Shown here: one piece after another, positions 1-5,670 of the stretch | How positions within the stretch are numbered: position 1 is the first letter of the stretch | Layout: the number at the start of each line of letters is the position of its first letter | From: Rhodocyclaceae bacterium | Lineage (GTDB): Bacteria; Pseudomonadota; Gammaproteobacteria; Burkholderiales; Rhodocyclaceae | Assembly (NCBI GenBank): GCA_013821865.1 | Contig: PNJM01000179.1 | Coordinates: 1-5,670, forward strand | Direction: 5' to 3' | DNA length: 5,670 nt | Program-made: the position numbers and the translations under genes | Notes under the pieces: model-generated | What the model saw: the letters and a program-made list of their open reading frames with translations, nothing else | Told to the model about the DNA's origin: nothing | Database searches by the model: none

Positions 1-303
1 CCGGCTCCTGGTGCCCATGCCTTGCAGCGTCTCGGACGCCATCCAAATAGACGGTGCCCTGCGTCCCGATGTCAAAAAGAGTCTCGCCGGTATCGTGTCG
101 GCCGTCGTGACAAGGCGGGCATTGGCAACAAATCTCAAAAACGTCACTGGAAAAAGGCTCATCCCGGCGCGTGAATTGGACATCCGCCCCCGATCCTCCT
201 CATCGTTTGGGGCGGCGGTACAATCGCTTCGCAACCTAGGCAAACGACGCGACGCAGTATTCCTTCCAGCGCGCGACGGGTGCGTTTGCAGCACAATGAA
301 CGT
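1..303. other. Unassigned region downstream of the ABC operon
   Basis: No recognised gene is present. The stretch is visibly less GC-rich than the operon, with A-runs around 74-79, 136-140 and 150-155. Several frames are open to the left edge. On the minus strand, an ATG at 183 begins 61 codons without a stop (first residues MSNSRAGMSLFPVTF). A second minus frame is open from 199 to the edge but has no usual start codon; it encodes a Cys-rich stretch, CCQCPPCH. A plus-strand frame open from the left edge continues to 712 across the end of the ATPase gene. None resembles a family I know, and open frames of this size are expected by chance. It could be the operon's downstream spacer, the beginning of another minus-strand gene, or decayed coding sequence. 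I cannot decide among these. Confidence 0.35.
184..215 (-). repeat. Hairpin about 90 bases downstream of the ATPase stop
   Basis: Positions 184-190 (CCGCCCC) pair perfectly with 209-215 (GGGGCGG). Inside, CGAT at 191-194 pairs with ATCG at 202-205, leaving a three-base bulge (206-208) and a seven-base loop (195-201), so 11 pairs form in all. It could belong to the transcription end of the operon, but no U-run follows in the minus direction. On the minus strand the loop displays GAGGAGG, a strong ribosome-binding-like sequence, and the stem ends directly at the ATG at 183. It might instead sit in the leader of a next gene. The function is undecided. Confidence 0.35.
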
Positions 304-1374
304 TCAGTTCAACCGGCGGCCCTCCTCGGCGTCGAACAGATGGCCGCGCTCGGCATCGAACGAGAAGCCGATATTCTCGCCCGGCGCCAGCCTGGTCGAC
401 GGTTCCACGCTGGCGACCAGCGCGCCGTCGCCACCGAAATTGAAGAAGGCGAGCGTGCTGTCGCCCAGCGGCTGCAGCATGTCGACCTGGCCGCGCATGC
501 CGGTCGTCCCCAGCAGGACATGCTCGGCCCGCACGCCGAACACCACCTTGCGGCCCGCAAGACTTGCCGGAACGCTGGCCGGCAGCGCCTGCTCGACATT
601 GGCGCTGCGGAACACCAGCCCGCCCTTGTGGACGGTAATCTCTCCCGCCAGGAAATTCATCGTCGGCGTGCCGAAGAAGCCCGCCACGAATGCGGTCGCG
701 GGCCGCCCGTAGATCTCCAGCGGCGCCCCCACCTGCTCGACATGACCGCGGTTCATCACCACGATGCGGTCCGCCATGGTCATGGCCTCGGCTTGGTCGT
801 GAGTGACATAGACGAAGGTGGCGCGGAGCCGCTCGTGCAGGCGCTTGAGCTCGGTGCGCATGTCGACCCTGAGCTTGGCGTCGAGGCTGGACAGCGGCTC
901 GTCCATCAGGAACACAGCCGGGTCGGTCACGATCGTGCGGGCAAGCGCCACGCGCTGCGCCTCGCCGCCGGAACATTGCCGCGGCAGCTTGGCGAGTAGA
1001 TGCGCGATATGCATCGCCTCGGCCGCCCGCCTGACCGCGCGGTCGAGCTCGCGCTCGGGTACTTTCTTGACGCGCAGGCCGAAGGCGATGTTCTCGTATA
1101 CCGACATATGCGGAAACAGCGCCAGGTCCTGGAACACCATGCCGAGCCCGCGCTCGCCCGGCTCCAGGTCATTGACGACGGTCTCGCCGATGAGGATGTC
1201 GCCGCTGGTCGGGGTTTCGAGGCCGGACAGCATGTTGAGCGTGGTGGTCTTTCCGCAGCCGGACGGCCCCACCATGATGAGGAACTCACCGTCGCGGACC
1301 TCCAGGTTGACGCCCGCGACCGCAGTCACCGCCCCGAACTTCTTCACCACGTCCTTGAAGATGATCTGCGCCAC
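304..1374 (-). CDS. CUT1-type carbohydrate ABC transporter ATPase (MalK/UgpC-like)
   Basis: This 356-residue cytoplasmic ATPase powers the importer; two copies would bind the EAA loops of the permease pair. Visible motifs are Walker A GPSGCGKT (36-43), Q-loop Gln82 in MVFQDLALFPHMSVYENIAFGL, signature CSGGE (134-138), Walker B VFLMDEP (154-160, catalytic Glu159), D-loop SSLDAKLR (162-169) and switch His192 in YVTHDQAEAMT. GAPLEIYGRPATAFVAGFFG leads into a C-terminal TOBE/MalK-type domain from about residue 240. This layout is standard for sugar-importing ATPases. The start is the GTG at 1374, with AGAGGG four bases upstream and family-like residues directly after it (MAQIIFKDVVKKFGAV). The frame runs open another 218 codons upstream through the second permease gene, but that part is out-of-frame shadow. 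The gap to the permease stop is 14 bases. The odd point is Cys134 where Leu is normal in LSGGQ/LSGGE; all other catalytic residues are intact. Confidence 0.96.
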   Translation of the reverse strand: MAQIIFKDVVKKFGAVTAVAGVNLEVRDGEFLIMVGPSGCGKTTTLNMLSGLETPTSGDILIGETVVNDLEPGERGLGMVFQDLALFPHMSVYENIAFGLRVKKVPERELDRAVRRAAEAMHIAHLLAKLPRQCSGGEAQRVALARTIVTDPAVFLMDEPLSSLDAKLRVDMRTELKRLHERLRATFVYVTHDQAEAMTMADRIVVMNRGHVEQVGAPLEIYGRPATAFVAGFFGTPTMNFLAGEITVHKGGLVFRSANVEQALPASVPASLAGRKVVFGVRAEHVLLGTTGMRGQVDMLQPLGDSTLAFFNFGGDGALVASVEPSTRLAPGENIGFSFDAERGHLFDAEEGRRLN

Positions 1375-1378
1375 GACG

Positions 1379-1384
1379 CCCTCT
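1379..1384 (-). promoter_or_regulatory. Ribosome binding site deciding the GTG start of the ATPase
   Basis: The minus strand reads AGAGGG, then CGTC, then GTG. No ATG is available at the expected N-terminus, so this short purine-rich site in the 14-base gap after the second permease stop supports the GTG at 1374. The spacing of four bases is slightly tight. Confidence 0.6.
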
Positions 1385-1388
1385 ATTG

Positions 1389-2348
1389 CTACTTGCGGAT
1401 CATGCCGAAGCTGAAGCCCTTCACCAGGTGCTTCTGGATCAGGATGCCGAGGATCACCACCGGAACGGTGATGACGGTCCCGATCGCCGCCTGCGGCCCG
1501 TAAAGCCGGCCTTCCGATGCGCTTTGGAACTTGTTGAGCAGCACGGTGAGCGTGGTCACCTCCGGATGCGTCAGCGTCAGCGCCAGCAGGAATTCCGACC
1601 AATTGAGGATGAACACGAACAGGAAGGTGACCACCATGCCGGACGCCACCAGCGGCAGCACGATGCGCCGCAGCACGGTGAAGCGTCCCGCTCCCATCAT
1701 GCGGGCGGCATGCTCGAGCGTATAGGGGACCTCCTCGATGAAGCTCAGCATCATCCAGATCACGAACGGCAGCGTGGTGGCGGTGTAGATCAGGATCAGC
1801 CCGGCATAGGTGTCGAACAGGCTGACGCGCACGCCGAACAGCGCCGAAGTCGCATAGGGGATGAGGATCGCGTAATACATCAGGATGGCGATCGCCACCA
1901 CGATCGGCGGAATCATCCGGATGGTCAGCACCAAGTGGCGGAAATACTTGCCGCCGACATTGAAGCGCGAGATCGCATAGGCCAGGAAGGTACCGAGCAG
2001 CAGCGCCAGCAGCGACGCCATCGTGCACACCAAGGCAGCGTCCGCGAGCGCCTTCCAGATGCTGAAGGCTTGCTCGGTCGCCTGCCGGCTGAGCGAGGCA
2101 TCCATCGGGCCGAAGGCGAAGATCTGCGCGTAATTATGCAGCGTCGGCTCATGCGGTAGCCAGTGCGGCGGCCAGGTCACCCATTCGCCCGCCTCCTTGA
2201 ACGAGGTCGAGACCATCCAAAAGATCGGGAACACGATCACGGCCGTCCAGGCGAGCAGGATCGCGTGGCGGATGGCGGCGTTGCGGCGTTGCCGCCGCAA
2301 CTTGCGCCGCCGCGCGGCGTCCGGGCTCATGGCGAGCGTCGCGGCCAT
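1389..2348 (-). CDS. CUT1-type carbohydrate ABC transporter permease (MalG/UgpE-like)
   Basis: This is the second permease subunit (319 residues), partner of the preceding one in the channel heterodimer. The ATG at 2348 shares its A with the TGA of the upstream gene (TGATG). It is preceded by GGGGAGGGG six bases away, which points to translational coupling and equal amounts of the two subunits. The basic N-terminus (RRRKLRRQRR, 13-22) is followed by membrane segments near 28-49, 103-125, 138-163, 181-203, 235-255 and 285-305. The EAA loop at 204-232 reads IEEVPYTLEHAARMMGAGRF and ends RRIVLP, a good match to the consensus with Gly219 and Leu231-Pro232. NYAQIF at 72-77 is the usual MalG-type motif after the first membrane segment. 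The stretch that follows (78-100) looks longer than in typical members. An upstream in-frame extension exists but overlaps the previous gene and is rejected. Confidence 0.95.
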   Translation of the reverse strand: MAATLAMSPDAARRRKLRRQRRNAAIRHAILLAWTAVIVFPIFWMVSTSFKEAGEWVTWPPHWLPHEPTLHNYAQIFAFGPMDASLSRQATEQAFSIWKALADAALVCTMASLLALLLGTFLAYAISRFNVGGKYFRHLVLTIRMIPPIVVAIAILMYYAILIPYATSALFGVRVSLFDTYAGLILIYTATTLPFVIWMMLSFIEEVPYTLEHAARMMGAGRFTVLRRIVLPLVASGMVVTFLFVFILNWSEFLLALTLTHPEVTTLTVLLNKFQSASEGRLYGPQAAIGTVITVPVVILGILIQKHLVKGFSFGMIRK

Positions 2349-3337
2349 CAAGCGCCCCTCCCCTCGACGATGGCGCGTTGGCGCACCAATAGGTAGATTC
2401 CGGCGTAGATCAAAACGCCGAAGATCAGCAGCAGCAAGATCGAGGCTGCGGCCCCGAACGAAAACTTGTTGAACACCCAAACCTGCTCCCACAGGAAATA
2501 CGCCACCGTCTGCGTCGAGGTGCCGGGCCCGCCGAAAGTCAGCAACACCACCGGATCAAACAGTTTCAGCGCCTCCATCGAGCGGATCACCACCGCGATC
2601 ACGATCGCGGGCTTGAGCAATGGGAACTGCACGCGCCAGAAGATCTGCCACGGGCTCGCCCCCATCACGCGCGCGGCGTTGACGAGCTGCGGCGGCAGCG
2701 CCGAGAAGCCGGACAGGAAGATCAGGAAGGTAAGCGAGGTCCACTGCCAGACATCGGCCAGGATGATTCCCCACTGCGCCGCGACCGGATGCGACAGCCA
2801 GCGCACGCGCGGGTCCATGCCGAACAGGCTGAACAGCGGCGCGAGCAACTGGTTGAGCGGCCCGCTGTCCACGTAGATCATCGAGAAATTATAGCCGACG
2901 ACCACCGGCACGATCATCATCGGCACCAGGAAGACCGTGGTGTAGAGCCGCTTGAAGCGCGTAGTCTGGCTGACCAGCATGGCTAGCACGAAGCCGATCA
3001 GCAGCTCCAGCGCGACCGCGACGCCGCCGAAATAGAAGCTGCGTCCGACTGCCAGCCAGAACTGGTCGTTGCCAATGACAGAGTAATAGTTGTCGAGCCC
3101 GGTGAAGCTCGCAGTCTCGAACGGCCGGTTGGCGCGCCAGCGCAACAGGCTGATATAGACGGTCAGCAGGAACGGGATGAAGATCACCAGGATGAACATC
3201 CCCTCCACCAGGATGAAGGGGATCAGCCGGAACACGCGCTCTTGCGCCAGCCATGCGGCGAGCCGCGGCAGCACGCCTCCCCGCTTCGGCGTGTCACGCA
3301 CCACGAGGTCGGCGCCGCGTGTGGTGATTTCGACCAT
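2348..3337 (-). CDS. CUT1-type carbohydrate ABC transporter permease (MalF/UgpA-like)
   Basis: This 329-residue integral inner-membrane protein is the first of two permease subunits forming the translocation channel. About six hydrophobic segments are visible, near residues 38-62, 100-122, 132-153, 188-209, 243-263 and 294-317, after a charged cytoplasmic N-terminus of about 35 residues. The EAA loop that docks on the ATPase is at about 214-243. It reads PPQLVNAARVMGA, then QIFWRVQFPL, with NAA at 220-222, Gly226 and the Pro of FPL at 239. The segment FTGLDNYYSVI (78-88), before the second membrane segment, is typical of MalF/UgpA-like proteins (form FVGLxNYxxl). The ATG at 3337 has GGGAG about ten bases upstream, a weaker spacing than in its neighbours. 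The last codons (EGRGA) are written by the purine-rich stretch that is also the ribosome binding site of the next gene, and the TGA overlaps that gene's ATG. The family is certain; the substrate is not. Confidence 0.95.
   Translation of the reverse strand: MVEITTRGADLVVRDTPKRGGVLPRLAAWLAQERVFRLIPFILVEGMFILVIFIPFLLTVYISLLRWRANRPFETASFTGLDNYYSVIGNDQFWLAVGRSFYFGGVAVALELLIGFVLAMLVSQTTRFKRLYTTVFLVPMMIVPVVVGYNFSMIYVDSGPLNQLLAPLFSLFGMDPRVRWLSHPVAAQWGIILADVWQWTSLTFLIFLSGFSALPPQLVNAARVMGASPWQIFWRVQFPLLKPAIVIAVVIRSMEALKLFDPVVLLTFGGPGTSTQTVAYFLWEQVWVFNKFSFGAAASILLLLIFGVLIYAGIYLLVRQRAIVEGRGA
2355..2363 (-). promoter_or_regulatory. Ribosome binding site of the second permease gene, inside the end of the first
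   Basis: The minus strand reads GGGGAGGGG, then six bases, then ATG. The site lies within the last codons of the first permease gene. Together with the TGATG stop/start overlap, it supports the ATG at 2348 over the longer open frame and suggests coupled translation. Confidence 0.7.
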
Positions 3338-3403
3338 CTCGAACGCGCTCCCGGTGGACGTCAGGGCGAGGCCTCAGGACGCGACCGCCGGCCGTCCGTC
3401 CAT

Positions 3404-3445
3404 CCCCTGCGACGCTTGCGGTAGCAGGGGCGGGCGGGCGGCCCG
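3404..3445 (-). repeat. Two adjacent stem-loops between the binding-protein and permease genes
   Basis: The 120-base gap between the binding-protein stop and the first permease start holds a 5-bp stem at 3431-3435/3441-3445 (CGGGC/GCCCG, five-base loop). Directly next to it is a perfect 7-bp stem at 3404-3410/3424-3430 (CCCCTGC/GCAGGGG, 13-base loop with some inner pairing). The first lies only 12 bases after the stop codon. No U-run follows either stem on the minus strand, so a full terminator is unlikely. In many binding-protein operons, structures at this position protect the upstream messenger or partly stop transcription, giving much more binding protein than membrane subunits. That role is inferred here from position. 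Confidence 0.45.
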
Positions 3446-3457
3446 GCGCGCGACGGC

Positions 3458-4909
3458 TCAGAACTTATCGAGATAGATCCCGCTCTCGACGCCCTTGCGC
3501 CAGATCCTGACTTGGTTTTCGCGCCCGACGTCGGCCGTCACCTTGTTCCAGCCGGTCTCGATCCGCCGGGCTGCCTCCTCGGCGCTGATATTGCCGTTCA
3601 TCACGTCGGCGAGGTTGTTGTCGAGCACCTTGAAGTACTCGTAGTTCCCCTCGATCAGCAGCAGCGAGGCGGCATACTTCGAGTTCTCCAGCGTGGTTTT
3701 GACGAAATCCGCGCCGAAGCGGTCGAGGATGGCCTTGTTGGTAAGGTTCGAGGCCCGGTACGGATCCCAGAATCCCTTCGGATGCGCGACCGCTTCATCA
3801 CCCACGCTCGGGCTGGTAAGCCACTGGATGAATAGGTAGGCGAGCTCCGGGTTCTTGCTGTAGGCGCTCACCATGTAGCCGGTGCCGGCCGCCTGCGGCG
3901 AACGCCGCACCAGTTGTCCATTGACCATCTTGCCGGGGATCAGGCAAGCGAGCTGCTTGCCTTTCACGGTGCTCTGCGGATTGCTCTCGCCGAAACCGAT
4001 GATCGACGGGAACGACATCGCCGAATAAGCCTGTCCGCTGCCCCAGAACGGATAGATCTGCGGCGTGCCCCAGCCCTGGATATCTTTCGGCATGTATTGC
4101 ACGATCGACGCGAAAGCCTTGATGGCGCTCACGCCCTGCGGGCTGTTGATACGGGGCTTCATGTCGCGGTCGAATAGGAGCCCCTCCATATAGGCGGGAA
4201 AGTGCCGGTAGGAGAAATTGATCGACCGGTAGCCGAGCGCGCCGTAGAGCGGCTTCTCGAATTTGATGCCCCAGCGCGTCTCGCCCTCCTTGGTCTGAAA
4301 GAACGCCGCCTGCTGCTCCCATTCGGCGAGCGTGTCGGGGCAGCCGAGATCCTTGCCGAACTTCGCCCGGTATTCGGCTCGCGCCTGCGGGTTCTCCACC
4401 AGGTCCTTGCGCAGCGCCATGATCAGATGGTCGCCGTCATTGACCAAGGTATAGAGCTTGCCGTCGTAGTTCTGCTGGTACAAGAGCCCGTCCGCGATGC
4501 CGGAGAAGTCGGGCTTGTATTTCGCCACATACGGATCGAGCGGGATGATCACCTTGGCGCCGACCGCGTCCGGCATGGTGTAGGGGAAGTCGTTGAAGAT
4601 GTCGTAGACGCCGGTCTTCGACACGCCCTCCTGCATGATCTTGGCGGGGATGTCCGTATAGCCGAGCGGCACGATCTCGAACTTCACGCCGGTGAGCTCT
4701 TCCCATCTCCTGGCGAAATCCGGAAAGGAATTGTTGTAGAGCGAGCTCAGCAGGATCGTGAGCTTCGGATCCTTCAGGTTCTTGTCCTTGACATATTGCT
4801 TGGCGCCGGCAACCGCACGCTCGGCGACGGGATCGTTCGCGGTCGCTGCCCCGACGCTCGACGCGAGCGCAAGGCCGATGGCCGACAAAACCACGAGACA
4901 CCGGTTCAT
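3458..4909 (-). CDS. CUT1-type carbohydrate ABC transporter, periplasmic substrate-binding protein
   Basis: This is a 483-residue secreted solute-binding protein (family 1), the periplasmic capture component of the importer encoded downstream. The ATG at 4909 is chosen because GGGGAGG lies five bases upstream and because it gives a proper Sec signal peptide: MNR, a hydrophobic stretch at residues 5-18, then AATA|NDP with probable cleavage after Ala24. The frame stays open further upstream to about 5050, but that extension shows no signal peptide and no homology. No lipobox is seen, so the protein is probably soluble. The mature part begins a beta strand at LTILLSS (residues 50-56), followed by FARRWEELTGVKFEIVPLG, typical of the first lobe. 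Near the end, NPELAYLFIQWLTSP (353-367) and VMNGNISAEEAARRIETGWN (436-455) match the conserved family C-terminus. At 483 residues it is longer than most members (about 400-440). The substrate is unknown; a sugar, polyol or derivative is inferred from the transporter type. Confidence 0.93.
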   Translation of the reverse strand: MNRCLVVLSAIGLALASSVGAATANDPVAERAVAGAKQYVKDKNLKDPKLTILLSSLYNNSFPDFARRWEELTGVKFEIVPLGYTDIPAKIMQEGVSKTGVYDIFNDFPYTMPDAVGAKVIIPLDPYVAKYKPDFSGIADGLLYQQNYDGKLYTLVNDGDHLIMALRKDLVENPQARAEYRAKFGKDLGCPDTLAEWEQQAAFFQTKEGETRWGIKFEKPLYGALGYRSINFSYRHFPAYMEGLLFDRDMKPRINSPQGVSAIKAFASIVQYMPKDIQGWGTPQIYPFWGSGQAYSAMSFPSIIGFGESNPQSTVKGKQLACLIPGKMVNGQLVRRSPQAAGTGYMVSAYSKNPELAYLFIQWLTSPSVGDEAVAHPKGFWDPYRASNLTNKAILDRFGADFVKTTLENSKYAASLLLIEGNYEYFKVLDNNLADVMNGNISAEEAARRIETGWNKVTADVGRENQVRIWRKGVESGIYLDKF

Positions 4910-4914
4910 CGCTT

Positions 4915-4921
4915 CCTCCCC
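4915..4921 (-). promoter_or_regulatory. Ribosome binding site of the substrate-binding protein gene
   Basis: The minus strand reads GGGGAGG, then AAGCG, then ATG. This near-consensus Shine-Dalgarno sequence, five bases from the ATG at 4909, fixes the start against the longer open frame and fits the high expression expected for a periplasmic binding protein. Confidence 0.75.
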
Positions 4922-5033
4922 AGATTCTGCTTTTATGATCTGTCGGGCTGGGCCTGCTCTTGGATGGCGGCTCCAGGGAAAGGTTAGCGGATCGTGCCGG
5001 CCAACCGCAATGGCGATCGCGGCGCCCGCATCC

Positions 5034-5060
5034 CGTGCGGTGTTCCGCACGCGCGGGACA
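5034..5060 (-). repeat. Overlapping GC-rich inverted repeats (hairpin and 20-base imperfect palindrome)
   Basis: Two structures share an arm. A perfect 7-bp hairpin pairs 5034-5040 (CGTGCGG) with 5045-5051 (CCGCACG) around a four-base loop. A 20-base palindrome at 5041-5060 has arms TGTTCCGCAC and GCGCGGGACA, matching in 8 of 10 positions per half and centred on CG. The hairpin lies 45 bases past the receptor stop codon and could be part of its transcription end, but no run of U follows in the minus direction. The palindrome, with its central CG, resembles in form the operators of LacI-type regulators, which often control sugar importers. It is more than 130 bases upstream of the operon start codon. 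Chance palindromes are common at this GC content. Confidence 0.3.
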
Positions 5061-5095
5061 GCCTGCGCGTGCGTACCGAACCCCGCCCTCTCCGC

Positions 5096-5670
5096 TTATT
5101 GATCCAGATCGAGCTTGACCTCGTTGGTAATGCGCTCCCAGCGGTCCATCTCCACCTTCAGCCACGCCTGCGCCTCGCCGATCGAGGCGCTCGGCGTCGG
5201 GATGATGATCTGCTTCTTATAGGCTTCCTGCAGTCCCGCCGATGCCAGCGCCTTGCTGACCGCGGCGTGCAGCGCCTCCTGCAATGGCCGCGGGGTTGCG
5301 GCCGGCACATACATCATCGACCAGTTGGAGGTGGCGACGCCCGGAAAGCCCACCTCCGCCAGGGTCGGGATGTCGGGATATTCCGGCAGCCGCGTCTCAT
5401 AGCTCGTCACCAGCGGCCGCAACTGGCCGGCCGCAATCAAGCCGGCGGCCGTCGGCATGGTCATCGAGGCGATGTGGATGTCGCCGGTGAGCATGTCGCG
5501 CACCATGGCGGGCGGACCTTCCTTCATCGGCACATGCACCATCTTGATCCCGGCGCGCCGCTGCAGCACCTCGGCCTCGTAATGCGTGAAGGCGCCGATG
5601 CCGGTGGTCGAGTAGCGGATCTGGCCCGGGCGCTCCTTGGCGTAGGCGATGAACTCTCCGAAGGTCTTCG
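5096..5670 (-). CDS. Bug/TctC-family tripartite tricarboxylate transporter receptor, C-terminal part (start outside window)
   Basis: This is the last 190 residues of a periplasmic solute receptor of the Bug/TctC family, which binds small carboxylates or similar compounds. The reading frame is open to the right edge, so the signal peptide and first lobe (roughly 130 residues for a usual length near 320) are missing. Family features are visible in order: the segment YAKERPGQIRYSTTG (family form YAKxxPGxLxYxSxG), then HVPMKEGPPAM (family form HVPYKGxxPA), RDMLTGDIHIA, AAGQLRPLVTS, then PDIPTLAEVGFPG and YVPAATPRPL, ending in a helical tail with MDRWERI. It ends with TAA. The usual YKG after HVP is MKE here, near the ligand-binding region, so the ligand may differ from the well-studied members. 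No TctA or TctB membrane subunit is in the window, so it may be an orphan receptor or have its partners to the right. It has the same orientation as the ABC operon but is 186 bases away. The family call is firm; the ligand is unknown. Confidence 0.93.
   Translation of the reverse strand, partial: KTFGEFIAYAKERPGQIRYSTTGIGAFTHYEAEVLQRRAGIKMVHVPMKEGPPAMVRDMLTGDIHIASMTMPTAAGLIAAGQLRPLVTSYETRLPEYPDIPTLAEVGFPGVATSNWSMMYVPAATPRPLQEALHAAVSKALASAGLQEAYKKQIIIPTPSASIGEAQAWLKVEMDRWERITNEVKLDLDQ

Larger units (their letters stand above)
4910..5095 (-). promoter_or_regulatory. Gap upstream of the ABC operon; presumed to hold its promoter
   Basis: This 186-base gap separates the receptor gene from the binding-protein gene, and the operon promoter would be expected here. 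I see no convincing -35/-10 pair. The only AT-rich patch is around 4931-4939; on the minus strand it reads CATAAAA and could serve as a -10-like element. It sits about 20 bases before the start codon, and no good -35 lies about 17 bases upstream of it. Immediately before the start there is a strong ribosome binding site, GGGGAGG at 4921-4915, five bases from the ATG at 4909. A short inverted repeat, CAGATTCTG, lies at 4921-4929. The right part of the gap holds the inverted repeats listed separately. Promoter presence is inferred from the layout, not demonstrated. Confidence 0.4.

Noticed and set aside
297..306. Perfect 10-base palindrome TGAACGTTCA over the ATPase stop codon
   Set aside because: It is a single isolated copy overlapping coding sequence and the stop codon, so chance is the simplest explanation.
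11..712. 233-codon plus-strand frame from the left edge into the ATPase gene
   Set aside because: More than 400 bases are antisense to the clearly coding C-terminal domain of the ATPase, and no homology is recognised.
304..2028. 574-codon minus-strand open frame that would extend the ATPase upstream
   Set aside because: The first 218 codons lie over the second permease gene in another frame and show no ABC homology. The family-like N-terminus and a ribosome binding site mark the GTG at 1374 as the start.
1386..2159. 257-codon plus-strand open frame opposite the second permease gene
   Set aside because: Its His, Gln and Arg-rich composition is the antisense image of membrane-segment codons, so it is not a protein gene.
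4202..4987. 261-codon plus-strand open frame opposite the binding-protein gene
   Set aside because: It is a typical antisense shadow of a GC-rich gene, rich in Arg, Glu and Leu, with no recognisable domain.
4986..5006. Possible sigma-54 promoter (CGGCAC followed by GCTAA on the minus strand)
   Set aside because: The distance between the GG and GC elements is two bases short and the -12 element does not match TTGC.
3458..5050. 530-codon version of the binding protein
   Set aside because: The extra 47 residues are not a signal peptide, whereas the ATG at 4909 has a strong ribosome binding site and is followed by a classic Sec signal.
1..5670. CRISPR arrays, tRNA or rRNA genes, insertion sequences
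   Set aside because: I saw no regularly spaced repeats, cloverleaf-like sequence, transposase or terminal inverted repeats.

Overview
The window is high in GC and almost fully coding. All five recognisable genes lie on the minus strand, so the biological reading order runs from the right edge to the left. Composition, gene style and the presence of a Bug/TctC-type periplasmic receptor suggest a soil or plant-associated proteobacterium. An alphaproteobacterium such as a Bradyrhizobium relative is most likely, but this rests on general resemblance and not on a marker gene.

Layout in transcription order. (1) At 5670-5096 is the C-terminal 190 residues of a Bug/TctC tripartite-tricarboxylate receptor whose start lies outside the window. 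(2) A 186-base gap (5095-4910) holds overlapping GC-rich inverted repeats and, near the next gene, an AT-richer patch and a strong ribosome binding site. (3) At 4909-304 is a complete four-gene carbohydrate ABC importer operon of the CUT1 (MalEFGK-like) type: solute-binding protein, first permease, second permease, ATPase. The binding-protein gene is separated from the permease genes by 120 bases carrying two adjacent stem-loops. The two permease genes overlap by one base (TGATG). The ATPase begins with GTG 14 bases after the second permease stops. (4) At 303-1 is unassigned, less GC-rich DNA with a hairpin and several short open frames running off the left edge.

The products would act together. 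The secreted binding protein captures a sugar, polyol or related solute in the periplasm and delivers it to the permease heterodimer. A dimer of the MalK-like ATPase drives import. The substrate cannot be read from the sequence, and no catabolic enzyme or regulator is present. The Bug receptor belongs to a different transporter class (TTT systems or sensory/orphan receptors), and its membrane partners are not in the window.

I see no clear undescribed system. The items worth a second look are small: a Cys in place of Leu in the ATPase signature motif, the paired stem-loops after the binding-protein gene, overlapping palindromes upstream of the operon, and the hairpin and open frames at the left edge.
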